Origin: Lachnospiraceae bacterium
Lineage (GTDB): Bacteria > Bacillota > Clostridia > Lachnospirales > Lachnospiraceae
Direction of reading: 5' to 3'
Assembly (NCBI GenBank): GCA_021202075.1
Contig: JAJQDT010000062.1
Location: forward strand, 1 to 55,640
DNA: 55,640 bases
The notes beneath the pieces are model-generated. The model ran no database searches. It was not told the origin of the DNA and was given only the letters and a program-made list of their open reading frames with translations. The position numbers and the translations under genes are program-made. This document shows, in pieces, positions 8,936 through 16,396 of the stretch (position 1 is the stretch's first letter; the number at the start of each line of letters is the position of its first letter).

Positions 8936-9070
8936 GCTGTGTTAATCCGTCTGCCCCAGAAGTGTATCGACATTTCTGTGAAGCCGGTGGTCATCGACCA
9001 GAACTGCTGCCTGCGCTACGGCCGCTGCGCGGAAATCTGCCCGAAACAGGCCATCGAAAAGAGAGGATAA
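8936..9070 (+). pseudogene. 4Fe-4S ferredoxin-type C-terminal fragment
   Basis: Directly after the DUF1848 stop the same frame reads VLIRLPQKC, then VVIDQNCCLRYGRCAEICP and QAIEKRG before TAA. This is a ferredoxin cluster motif in which the second cysteine of the expected CxxCxxCxxxCP has become Tyr. No convincing start codon or ribosome binding site precedes it, so it is a leftover of a larger Fe-S protein whose front has been deleted. It sits just before the macrodomain gene, so the three pieces were probably once one operon. Confidence 0.5.
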
Positions 9071-9072
9071 TC

Positions 9073-9486
9073 ATGACCCAGGACGAACGCAGAATATATT
9101 TGATCAGGGCACTTCTTTCAGAAGAAGATCAATATAAGGACATGGAAATCCCCGCTGACTTGCAGCAGCAGAAACGGCTCCTTCGGGCGCTGTTCAACGT
9201 GCGGATGCCAGGAACGGTTAATAAAGAATTTCTGGAGATACAGGACGCTTATTTACAGGAGGAAACCCGGCAGAAAGGGATCACAGATTTATCTGATCTG
9301 ACGCCCTTGCAGAAGGGTATCTATCTCTGGCAGGGCGATATTACGACCCTCCGCTGCGGAGCCATTGTCAACGCCGCCAACTCACAGATGCTCGGCTGTT
9401 TCTGCCCCAACCACGGCTGCATTGACAATGCCGACCATATAAAATTGTCAAGGTACAAGGTTCAGCTTTCCGCTTCCATCTATTAG
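9073..9486 (+). pseudogene. Macrodomain protein-ADP-ribose hydrolase, truncated
   Basis: From ATG 9073 (box GAGAGG at 9061-9066) the frame begins MTQDERRIYLIRALL and reaches the macrodomain core YLWQGDITTLRCGAIVNAAN, followed by SQMLGCFCPNHGCIDN. This is the N-terminal segment of the zinc-type bacterial macrodomain proteins that remove ADP-ribose from proteins, often linked to SirTM. After about residue 117 the family sequence stops and 18 unrelated residues follow before the stop. A complete protein would be about 260 residues, so the ADP-ribose pocket is incomplete. Confidence 0.72.
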
Positions 9487-9529
9487 CCGCCGGAAAGCAC
9501 CGTTTTTATTCACTGCTTTAAAAATTTCT

Positions 9530-9946
9530 TCATTTTTTCTTCAGGCGCCTTATTCTCGAGTAAACCGTCTGTTCTGGCATATTCAGATAGCTGGCAATTT
9601 CTTTCGTTGCATATCCCAACATTTTCAGAACAAGAATTTGCAGCGTCGTCCGATCAGTATTCAGCAGCGTATGTAAAATCTGCTCGTTATCAATCGAATC
9701 CAGCAGCTCTTCTACGCTCTGAATCTGCGGCACAGCGGCATCCGTTTCATCCAGCAAAATCTCCAGATAGTCCAAAATTGACACCTGATGTTCATGGTAA
9801 CGCCGATCTGCTTTAAAATTCGCCCAGTCGCTCTCATGTAATGCCTGTATAGATTCTTCATCCATGCCAAGTTCACGGAGTTTCTGTTCTTCCTCATCCT
9901 TCCATTTTTTCCACCTGTATTCTTCTCTTGCTTTGTTATAGGCCAT
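9530..9946 (-). CDS. Small sigma-70-like regulator of a conjugative element
   Basis: The 138-residue protein begins with a charged helical region (AREEYRWKKWKDEEEQKL) and ends with a helix-turn-helix: MLGYATKEIASYLNMPEQTVYSRIRR, the layout of sigma region 4. Such short proteins are common in Tn916-like and CTn elements as regulators of transfer genes. The first residues and length fit the family, and the AAGGAGAAAGG box precedes the start. The recombinase and transfer genes that should surround it are gone, so it is probably an orphan. A perfect inverted repeat abuts its ribosome binding site (9957-9988). Confidence 0.75.
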   Translation of the reverse strand: MAYNKAREEYRWKKWKDEEEQKLRELGMDEESIQALHESDWANFKADRRYHEHQVSILDYLEILLDETDAAVPQIQSVEELLDSIDNEQILHTLLNTDRTTLQILVLKMLGYATKEIASYLNMPEQTVYSRIRRLKKK

Positions 9947-9956
9947 TTCCTTTCTC

Positions 9957-9988
9957 CTTCGATTTGAATTTTTGAAATCAAATCGAAG
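9957..9988 (-). promoter_or_regulatory. Inverted repeat abutting the ribosome binding site
   Basis: CTTCGATTTGA (9957-9967) and TCAAATCGAAG (9978-9988) are perfect 11-bp arms around a 10-base loop. On the transcript of the sigma-like gene the 3' arm ends in GAAG, which is the first part of the AAGGAG box. A folded leader would cover part of the ribosome binding site. Confidence 0.6.
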
Positions 9989-10278
9989 AAGGCGGGGCTC
10001 TGGCCTTTCTCTGCTTATGTACTTTTCTGCCGAAATGATCCGGCATTCATACCGCTATTGTCAGTTAAAACAAAAGAAATGGTTTTCTGCCTCCTTTTCA
10101 TCGCAAGGTGTTTGGAGCCGGGCGAATTCAACCATATTTTTTTCTGACAAAAGGCGGACCTCTTTCCTTCTCATTACAGAAAATCAAAAAAAGCCGGAAC
10201 GAAAAAAAGCCGGTGCACCTATTCGAAGCCCCGGTCTCTTTCTCTATCTTGTTTGTTTGTATATAATCATGGCTTTTT

Positions 10279-10564
10279 AACAGGTACGATAATACCGATT
10301 CGTGTGCATAGAAATGACTAGAGATACTCGTGATTTTTTTGAGAAATTATCTTTTAGAAAGCTATCTTTACTGTAAAGTGCAAAAGCACCCATGATTTCC
10401 TCCATGGCAAATCACGGGTGCCGCATAAAAGGCTCTGCCGTGAAAAGCCGGTTTTCTCTTGCTTTTCCCACACAGAGCCTTACTTTAGATAAGGCCAAAA
10501 CAGGTACAATAGTGCCGTTTCAAGCGATACTATTAAGGAATTTCCTTTTCTTAACAGGCACGAT
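10279..10564 (+). promoter_or_regulatory. Three AACAGGYACRAT repeats upstream of the XRE gene
   Basis: AACAGGYACRAT occurs at 10279-10290, 10499-10510 and 10553-10564. The first two extend to inverted repeats of the form GGTAC-NATA-(A/G)TRCC; the third overlaps a TAAAAT -10-like box just before the ATG at 10589. The remaining sequence of 9989-10588 shows no gene that I can recognise. Confidence 0.5.
10386..10421 (-). terminator. Terminator-like hairpin
   Basis: GCACCCATGATTT pairs with AAATCACGGGTGC (one mismatch); on the minus strand it is followed by TTTT. It probably marks the end of a lost minus-strand gene of the decayed element. Confidence 0.45.
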
Positions 10565-10613
10565 AAAATAAACATGAGGTGACTGATCATGCCAAAGGAA
10601 AATCTGATACATC

Positions 10614-10940
10614 TTGGACCAGTGTATCCGCGCCGCCAGGTACGAGTGCAGATTATCGCAGGAACAGCTTGCAAATCAAACCCGGGTTGCGCAAAAAACG
10701 ATCCAAAAAATCGAAAAAGGGAGCGAGAATCCCTCTTATGAGATCCTTGATCTCTTGATTAAGCGATTGGGTATCTCAGCCAACAGCATTTTTTACTTTG
10801 ATGTTTCCGAAAATGATGTTGACGTACAACACCTGATCGGAAAACTTCAGGCATGCACACCAGAAAACAGAAAAATTATTTTAGATACATTGGATTTTCT
10901 GGTAGAACAATTATTAGCATCACAGCATAAGACTGATTGA
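10614..10940 (+). CDS. XRE-family helix-turn-helix regulator, probable frameshift near the start
   Basis: The 108-residue frame carries a standard Cro/CI-type domain: RAARYECRLSQEQLANQT, then QKTIQKIEKGSENPSYEIL and LIKRLGISANSIF. The C-terminal half is a helical segment ending in DTLDFLVEQLL. The frame has only a TTG start with no box, whereas ATG 10589 has a good GAGGTGA box and encodes MPKENLIHLG. Removing one C of the CC pair at 10619-10620 joins both into a normal 117-residue protein. So the gene is either shifted by one base or misread. Upstream repeats at 10279-10564 are its likely operators. Confidence 0.75.
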   Translation: MDQCIRAARYECRLSQEQLANQTRVAQKTIQKIEKGSENPSYEILDLLIKRLGISANSIFYFDVSENDVDVQHLIGKLQACTPENRKIILDTLDFLVEQLLASQHKTD

Positions 10941-10942
10941 TT

Positions 10943-10976
10943 AAGCCAGCTATGTAATTTTGTCATATGCTGGCTT
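10943..10976 (+). terminator. Hairpin after the XRE gene
   Basis: AAGCCAGC-TATG pairs with CATA-T-GCTGGCTT, starting 3 bases after the stop codon, followed by a short A/T stretch. The rest of 10977-11136 has no feature I can name. Confidence 0.6.
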
Positions 10977-11136
10977 ATTCTGCCAAAAGGTTCTGAGTAA
11001 TAGTTTTCTCTTTTGTCGCCTTGCCCTGGCAATGCAAAAAACCGCCTTATTGAATAGTTCATCTACCTGGTATTATTTCTTCCAGATTTCAGATCCTGCT
11101 CGTTCGAGCAAACTTCTTACGCTATCAACTACACAC

Positions 11137-11166
11137 ATATAGGGGAGATGCCTCCCCCCCCCTATA
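11137..11166 (-). terminator. Hairpin with a C9 run after the amidohydrolase gene
   Basis: TATAGGGGAG and CTCCCC...CTATA form a stem whose right arm holds nine C in a row (11154-11162). It lies about 50 bases beyond the amidohydrolase stop and could act as its terminator. Confidence 0.4.
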
Positions 11167-11214
11167 CGCTGCATTATGTAGCAGATGCGTTTTCAGTTGA
11201 GTGATACTTTATTC

Positions 11215-12603
11215 TCATTTCGACCGAATTGCCAGATTTCCCATTTTGGTCTTTGCCACTGCATCGATATTGTCATTCTTCATCACTCCGGTAATCGTAT
11301 ATTCCATTGCCCCGATTGGCGTTTTCAATTCGCCCTGGAAAGCAATATTCCCTTCCGGATCAATGCTGCCGCCTGAAAAAGAATTATCCTTATTCATAAA
11401 TACAATGGAGCCGGCAAGAGACGTACCATCAATCGCAAACGTGACTTTTCCGTCCATCTCTCCCATTGGTGTAGCTATTACTACATCGTATTGTTTTAAT
11501 GTCATATTTTTATTCCCTTCCTTATTCTCATCTGAGGCAACAGTGATTTTTTTTGCGTGCGGATTCAGAGAATCGCCTGCTGCATCATTACCGCCGCGCC
11601 TTTTTCCAGTGTCAATACCCAGCAGCCTGCCCAGATTTCCGCCAAAGATTTTTCTTTTGTCTTCATCAGACAATGCGGGATAACCGTATTTCCACTGAAG
11701 TTCTTCCGGCATTTCAAAATCAGTAAGTCCCGCTGCTGCCGCCCCAATCTGCGCACCGTACCCTGCGCTGTCCGTTCCCCAGATGATACGGTCCGGCCCG
11801 ACAAAGCGCAGTGCTTCCCCAAGAATATGAGCAAACTTATAAGGCGCGGAAATGGCCCATGGTACCAGGAGGCTCAGGCAAAGATATACATTCGGATGCC
11901 CCATGGCCACAAGGTTCATCGCATCCGTATATGGATATCCCATGTGAAAAGCCACGATCTTAAGTTCAGGAAATTCACGCGCCACATCATCAATTTGTGT
12001 CGGATGGCAATATTTGCTCTTTCCAGGCGGAACCCAGCTGAACCCGGCATGAATGCACAGAACAATCCCCAGTTCCTCAGCACGCTTGTAGAAAGGCCAC
12101 AGCTCCGGATCATTAATATAGGTATCTTCCGGCGAATAATATTTAAATATTTTTGCTCCGTGTTCCACCCAGTATTCCATTTCCCAAATTGCATTCTCCA
12201 CCCCGCGCTTTTTCACAGGTGAAAGATTGGGATTAATAATAAAGCGGTCAGGATGTGTCTGTACTGCTTTCCAGGCGTCTCCGTTCGTACACCAGCGGCT
12301 CGAATATCCGGTCGTATCCATCATGGATTCCGGCAAAATGCATGCGACATCAACCCCGTATTTATCCATTGCCCGAAGAATATTTTCCGGGTCCGTGCTT
12401 TTCTGCAGTTCCCATGGTTCAAGTGTTTCCATGTAATTTCCAGGCGCGCCCTGTATTGTCGGGCGCATAATCCCATCAATGGCATCCCACCACATCTGAA
12501 CGCCTGGAAAATGATTAATCGGCTCCATGTCCCCGATGATATGACATTCCGGGTCAATCTTAAAAAAACCGTCTTCCCATACATTATGATTCATAAATGG
12601 CAA
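11215..12603 (-). CDS. Amidohydrolase family enzyme fused to a calycin-like domain
   Basis: Residues 1-350 form a TIM-barrel of the metal-dependent amidohydrolase_2 (ACMSD/LigW decarboxylase-like) type, with DPECHIIG in the first strand, CIHAGFSW and VAFHMGYPY carrying His residues, and IIWGTDSAG near the barrel end. The HxH pair of this family appears as ECH, so only part of the first metal site is obvious. Residues about 367-462 are a separate beta-rich domain starting MTLKQYDVVIATPMGEMDG. The junction codons contain an SD-like AAGGAAGGGAA directly before an internal ATG at 11505, as if two tandem genes had fused. It is co-transcribed with the flavin oxidoreductase upstream. Substrate is probably a cyclic acid or lactone; unproven. 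Confidence 0.8.
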   Translation of the reverse strand: MPFMNHNVWEDGFFKIDPECHIIGDMEPINHFPGVQMWWDAIDGIMRPTIQGAPGNYMETLEPWELQKSTDPENILRAMDKYGVDVACILPESMMDTTGYSSRWCTNGDAWKAVQTHPDRFIINPNLSPVKKRGVENAIWEMEYWVEHGAKIFKYYSPEDTYINDPELWPFYKRAEELGIVLCIHAGFSWVPPGKSKYCHPTQIDDVAREFPELKIVAFHMGYPYTDAMNLVAMGHPNVYLCLSLLVPWAISAPYKFAHILGEALRFVGPDRIIWGTDSAGYGAQIGAAAAGLTDFEMPEELQWKYGYPALSDEDKRKIFGGNLGRLLGIDTGKRRGGNDAAGDSLNPHAKKITVASDENKEGNKNMTLKQYDVVIATPMGEMDGKVTFAIDGTSLAGSIVFMNKDNSFSGGSIDPEGNIAFQGELKTPIGAMEYTITGVMKNDNIDAVAKTKMGNLAIRSK

Positions 12604-12618
12604 CTCCTTTCCTGCTGC

Positions 12619-14013
12619 TTAAATCTGCGGGAGATCTTTCCGCTTATCCATAAAACGCCGGGCCTTCTGATCCATCAGGCCATCTTCCTGCCACAGTTCC
12701 GGATAATATTTTTCAAACCCTGCTGTCGGGTTGACGGAACAGCGAATCCAGCGGCTTTCAAACAGATTCATATAGCACTGCTGGCAACGTGCGCATTTCA
12801 CGATATCCCCACAGCGTCCTTCTTTTACTTTTGCCGGCCAGTATGGATCAGCAATCGACTGCCTGCCGAGGGATACGATGTCGGTCTGTCCGCTCGCCAC
12901 CGCTTCTGCCGCAAGCTCAGGACTCATAAAGTTTGGCGTGATAATCGGCAGGCCGCCCGACGCCTTCTTAAATCCTGGCGCCCATCTTGTAAACTCGCCT
13001 TCACCGTCCGGAGCAAATCCTTTTCCTACCGCTTCATAGCTTCCCTGCGAAACATTGATAAAGTTCGCTCCGGCATCCGCAAGCAGCTTCACCACCTTAC
13101 AGGCTTCTTCATGATGAAGGCCGTCGCTGATAAATTCTTCTCCGGATATACGGCATCCAAGGGCTTTATCCGGACCAACCTTTTTACGGACCCGTTCAAT
13201 AATATTTGTGACGACACGGCAGCGGTTTTCCGTACTGCCACCGTACAGATCCTCACGATGATTTGATCGTGGCGACAGGAATTGATGGAGAAGGTAGCCA
13301 TGTGGTGTATGAATTTCCACTCCATCAAAGCCCAGGGTATATACCATACAAATTTGCTCTACCATAAAATCCTCAAGCTGCTCAATTTCCCGGATAGTAA
13401 GCTCTCTCGGCGTATGCCCATAGCACACATGATACAGATCCCCGCCATTTTTCTTTAAAAATTCTTTCACTATGGGAACAATTTCGGCATATTCCTCATC
13501 GGAAAGAGACTGAAGCCTCTCAAGGCCGCCCATCTGTTCCACTACATTTTCGATCCCCAGCCTTTTCAGCTGCCGCATCCAGCCCTTTGTAGCGTAGCGA
13601 AAATCCATTTCAACCGGGATTTCAGATGGCGCGCCTGCCGCAATCTCATCATGTCCCGGCATCGGATGTCCCTGACGTCCCCAGCCGGGAGAAATCTGTG
13701 CAAAAATTTTAGCACCTTTGTAGGAATGAACCGTCTCCGCCACCTGACTGACGAAACGGTATTTGTCCTGCGCATCGCAGAGCAGTGGGTTCAGGCTGTC
13801 ACTTCCTCTCCACGGATAAGGGTTTGCCACGATACACTCTGTAATGATCAGGCCAAAACCGCCTCGGGCGCGGGTCGCATACCAAGCATTTGTCTGTTCA
13901 CTGGCGTACCCGTCCGGTCCCGTGTAACCCATGTTCATGGGCGACATGGCTATCCTGTTTTTCAGTTCCACATTGCCGATTTGAATCGGCTGAAAAAGGA
14001 CATCAGTATTCAT
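12619..14013 (-). CDS. Old yellow enzyme-type NADH:flavin oxidoreductase with a 4Fe-4S motif, lacking the NAD domain
   Basis: The protein starts MNTDVLFQPIQIGNVELKNR, typical of BaiCD/2-enoate reductase-like enzymes; the ATG at 14013 follows AAGGAGG. The barrel carries EIHTPHGYLLHQFLSP and NVSQGSYE. The end holds CARCQQCYMNLFESRWIRC, the CxxCxxxC...C binding a 4Fe-4S cluster. Full-length relatives continue about 200 residues with FAD and NAD(P) binding domains; here the protein stops after about 464 residues, so electrons must come from another protein. It reduces activated C=C bonds, for example enoates, steroids or quinones. It is followed after 15 bases by the amidohydrolase, so the pair forms one pathway. 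Confidence 0.88.
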   Translation of the reverse strand: MNTDVLFQPIQIGNVELKNRIAMSPMNMGYTGPDGYASEQTNAWYATRARGGFGLIITECIVANPYPWRGSDSLNPLLCDAQDKYRFVSQVAETVHSYKGAKIFAQISPGWGRQGHPMPGHDEIAAGAPSEIPVEMDFRYATKGWMRQLKRLGIENVVEQMGGLERLQSLSDEEYAEIVPIVKEFLKKNGGDLYHVCYGHTPRELTIREIEQLEDFMVEQICMVYTLGFDGVEIHTPHGYLLHQFLSPRSNHREDLYGGSTENRCRVVTNIIERVRKKVGPDKALGCRISGEEFISDGLHHEEACKVVKLLADAGANFINVSQGSYEAVGKGFAPDGEGEFTRWAPGFKKASGGLPIITPNFMSPELAAEAVASGQTDIVSLGRQSIADPYWPAKVKEGRCGDIVKCARCQQCYMNLFESRWIRCSVNPTAGFEKYYPELWQEDGLMDQKARRFMDKRKDLPQI

Positions 14014-14119
14014 AGAAACCTCCTTAAAATTATTGAGCAGATGAAAAATAATTGACATCTGACTCTTTTATAATTATAATAAATGCCGTGTAAAGCGCAA
14101 CGCTCATTTATTCTGGTTT

Positions 14120-14135
14120 TGTCAATTAATTGACA
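14120..14135. promoter_or_regulatory. Palindromic TetR operator
   Basis: TGTCAATTAATTGACA is a perfect 16-bp palindrome in the 171 bases between the divergent reductase and TetR genes. A second half-site AATTGACA lies at 14050-14057 close to the reductase start. AT-rich -10-like sequence at 14070-14085 is between them. Confidence 0.7.
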
Positions 14136-14184
14136 TACCGGGCTAATGGTTTCCAAACGGTTTTGAAGTACGAGGAGAGGCTAT

Positions 14185-14790
14185 ATGAAAGATACCCTGG
14201 ATTTACGTGTACAAAAAACATATCTTGCTTTGACCACAGCGTTCATGCAGCTCCTGGCGGAAAAGAAATTCGAGCATATAACAGTCAATGAAATCTGCGA
14301 CAGGGCCATGATCCGGCGCGCGACTTTTTACAAGCATTTTGGCGACAAATACGAGCTGTTTACTTTTACAATCCGGGAGATTCAGAACTCTTTTAAACAG
14401 AAAACAGAAGCATCCATTGCCCCCAATACGCCCGATTCCTATACTGCAATTGTAAAAAATCTCCTTGATTTTATGGAAGCAAACGAAAAACTGGTGCATT
14501 CAGTAATGGAAAGCGATGTATTTCCTATTTTGCTGGATATTTTATCGGAACAGATAATTTTGGACGTGAAACCTCACTTTTTAAAGGACCGGCAAAACGG
14601 AAAGGAGCTGCCTTTCTCTCCGGAACTGATGGCGCAGGCGTTCACCGGAGGTCTGCTCCAGGTTGCAAAATGGTGGGTTCAAAATAAAAACACAGTAAAA
14701 AAGAAGATATGGTGCGCCAGACGGCTGCTCTGTTGGAAAAAATGTACTGACTTCCGTTTATTAGCGCCGCAGGACCATTTGCCTGAATGA
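14185..14790 (+). CDS. TetR/AcrR-family regulator, C-terminal frameshift
   Basis: The N-terminal domain is a clear TetR helix-turn-helix: AEKKFEHITVNEICDRAMI, then RRATFYKHFGDKYELF. The ligand-binding part is about 150 residues. Near the end the frame after NTVKKK becomes Cys/Trp-rich and unlike the family. Adding one A to the A6 run at 14697-14702 would give KKEDMVRQTAALLEKMY with a stop at 14748-14750, the expected end. So the last 30 residues are shifted. It faces the reductase/amidohydrolase operon and probably represses it through the operator at 14120-14135. Confidence 0.83.
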   Translation: MKDTLDLRVQKTYLALTTAFMQLLAEKKFEHITVNEICDRAMIRRATFYKHFGDKYELFTFTIREIQNSFKQKTEASIAPNTPDSYTAIVKNLLDFMEANEKLVHSVMESDVFPILLDILSEQIILDVKPHFLKDRQNGKELPFSPELMAQAFTGGLLQVAKWWVQNKNTVKKKIWCARRLLCWKKCTDFRLLAPQDHLPE

Positions 14791-14823
14791 TCGAAGCGGT
14801 GCTTAACGTCCGGCTCTGGGCTG

Positions 14824-15402
14824 TCATTCAAAATTATCAACCAGTTTTTGCAGGATATCAACGGTCTTTTCTATTCCGCAGGCAGAACTGTTCAGGCAAA
14901 TATCGTAGTTTTCAGCCTTTCCCCAGCTGCCGCCGGTAATATAATTATAATAGTGCTCCCTGCGCAGATTTTCCTTTTTTATAAACGCGGATGCCTGAAT
15001 TTCATCTTTCTGCAATTCATCTTTCATGCGTTTCACTCTGTCCTCAAATGGCGCTGTAATAAAGACGCTCACTCTGTTAATTCCAGCTTCTTTCAAAATA
15101 TAATCCGCACAATTCACGTCCAATACGCAATTCCCTTCAGAAGCCGCTTTCAGGATGACGTCGTTTTTCGCCAGGAACTGCGTCCTGCCGATATCATAGG
15201 TCTCACCAATCGCGCCAAATGCATCTTCATTAAGCTGCGCATAAAGCACATCCTTCTGGCCTGCGTCAGTCTCGCATATCTCCTGACTGGCAGCTTTTTC
15301 CACCGCTTTCTGATCATAAAAAGAGTAACCCAGCTTCCCGGCCAGCTTTTCTCCGATTTCATGAGCACCGCTTCCACAGGATTTTCCAATACAAATAATC
15401 AT
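14824..15402 (-). CDS. Cytidylate kinase-like P-loop kinase
   Basis: The protein begins MIICIGKSCGSGAHEIGEKL, with the P-loop written as GKSCGSGAHE in place of GxxGxGK(S/T), the form found in AAA_26 cytidylate-kinase-like proteins of Clostridia. About 193 residues, the usual length. The last third contains RREHYYNYITGGSWG, common to the family. I chose ATG 15402 over the TTG at 15408 because GGAGG is 8 bases upstream of it. These proteins are often found beside transporters and their substrate is not settled. A 40-residue relic of a relative sits at 3336-3458. Confidence 0.8.
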   Translation of the reverse strand: MIICIGKSCGSGAHEIGEKLAGKLGYSFYDQKAVEKAASQEICETDAGQKDVLYAQLNEDAFGAIGETYDIGRTQFLAKNDVILKAASEGNCVLDVNCADYILKEAGINRVSVFITAPFEDRVKRMKDELQKDEIQASAFIKKENLRREHYYNYITGGSWGKAENYDICLNSSACGIEKTVDILQKLVDNFE

Positions 15403-15700
15403 TGTCAATACCTCCGTTTTTATTTTTTTCAGTTCCGTAAGGGACTATAACAAGCATAAGACATCAATGGTCAAATAGCCGTCTTTTGTGTAATTTCGGA
15501 CAAACCGGGGCAGATTGTGGGGCAATTTGGCATAACTTCATCTTCGGAGACTATTTCACAAACATCGTCAATTAACTGACTATTACGATTTTCTGTATGT
15601 TGTAGTTCTGTCCTAAGTAGATTATACTCCACAATATATTTTATGTACTCAGCGTATACGTTGTCTTATATACCAGAAATCGGAAAGGGGATCATGTGTA

Positions 15701-16043
15701 ATGTGGAAATGGATCATATATATTTTGGCCGGAAGCGGGGCAGGTATCATAACAGGACTTGCCGGATTGTCAGCTGCAGTTGTAATAACACCATTACTTG
15801 TAAGTTTTTGCGGATGGGATAGTTATGACGCAGTGACAGTCGCACTGGCATCAGATGTATTAGCAAGCTTGCTCACAGCCACTACTTATCACAGAAATAA
15901 AAATATTGATATGAAGAGGGGTGTGCTTGTCGGAACAATCGCATTGATTGGAACCATCATTGTCAGCTATTCCGGTTATCTTTTCAATGAAGCACAGCCA
16001 GGTGGTCTGGGACTAATCTCTATGCTTATAACAATCTTACTTG
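15701..16043 (+). pseudogene. TauE/SafE-type transporter, N-terminal half (split gene)
   Basis: The frame begins MWKWIIYILAGSGAGIITG with four membrane segments, the first half of a TauE/SafE anion exporter, and reaches ISMLITILL at codon 114. Then it leaves the family (LARDFVKG...) and stops at 16102. The missing half is at 39929-40369 in the same orientation. Joining base 16043 to base 39930 gives one uninterrupted 260-residue protein in frame, the usual family length. The gene was therefore intact before the intervening DNA arrived. Neither half should work alone. Confidence 0.8.
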
Positions 16044-16049
16044 CGAGAG

Positions 16050-16073
16050 ATTTTGTCAAGGGTAATTTACTAC
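16050..16073 (+). repeat. Left inverted repeat of the island
   Basis: This 24-bp sequence contains AAGGGTAA and TTACTAC. The reverse complement of 39898-39921 matches it at 21 of 24 positions. Confidence 0.7.
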
Positions 16074-16214
16074 ACATAAGATACACTGCTTGTGTACGCT
16101 AATTGACCAAGCCACACACATATTAAGAACCTCATTGTCGATAAATATCAGCCTCACTCATTATCATTTTGGCACTAATGAAAAATTATTTGTTTTAATA
16201 TCCCCCACCCCGGC

Positions 16215-16243
16215 TTGTGCTCATTTCATTCCTGTATTATAGT
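16215..16243 (+). promoter_or_regulatory. Promoter of candidate small RNA, copy 1
   Basis: TTGTGC (16215-16220) and TATAGT (16238-16243) are separated by 17 bases, as in a sigmaA promoter. The second copy has the same spacing. Confidence 0.65.
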
Positions 16244-16248
16244 AAAAG

Positions 16249-16363
16249 CAACTGAGATAGACGCCTGAACCAACCTCCAAAATTAACAGGCATCAGTTGT
16301 AAAGTCACTTTAATTTTCCCATAAAAATATCCCGGTTGATTCGCCTCTGCCGGGATATTTTTT
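16249..16363 (+). ncRNA. Candidate stand-alone small RNA, copy 1
   Basis: About 115 bases between the promoter at 16215-16243 and a strong terminator (stem 16323-16335 with 16350-16362, then a T run). The 5' domain is a two-step hairpin: CTGA with TCAG outside, CCTG with CAGG inside, and a loop containing AACCTCCAAAA. A conserved single-stranded stretch AAAGTCACTT follows. The terminator loop TTGATTCGCCTCT differs from the second copy (24950-25063) at one base. No plus-strand gene follows, so it is not a leader. The CCUCC loop is complementary to Shine-Dalgarno sequences. Family not recognised. Confidence 0.65.
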
Positions 16364-16396
16364 ATGCACACAGCTGCGTAAAGAGTTTTATAGCCG

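Noticed and set aside
12253..13266. 337-residue plus-strand frame
   Set aside because: Antisense to the amidohydrolase and reductase genes, both of which have convincing motifs.
16040..16043. CTTG as a classical 4-bp target duplication
   Set aside because: The direct repeat is too short to be sure; the inverted repeats are offset by 6 to 8 bases, so the insertion chemistry is left open.
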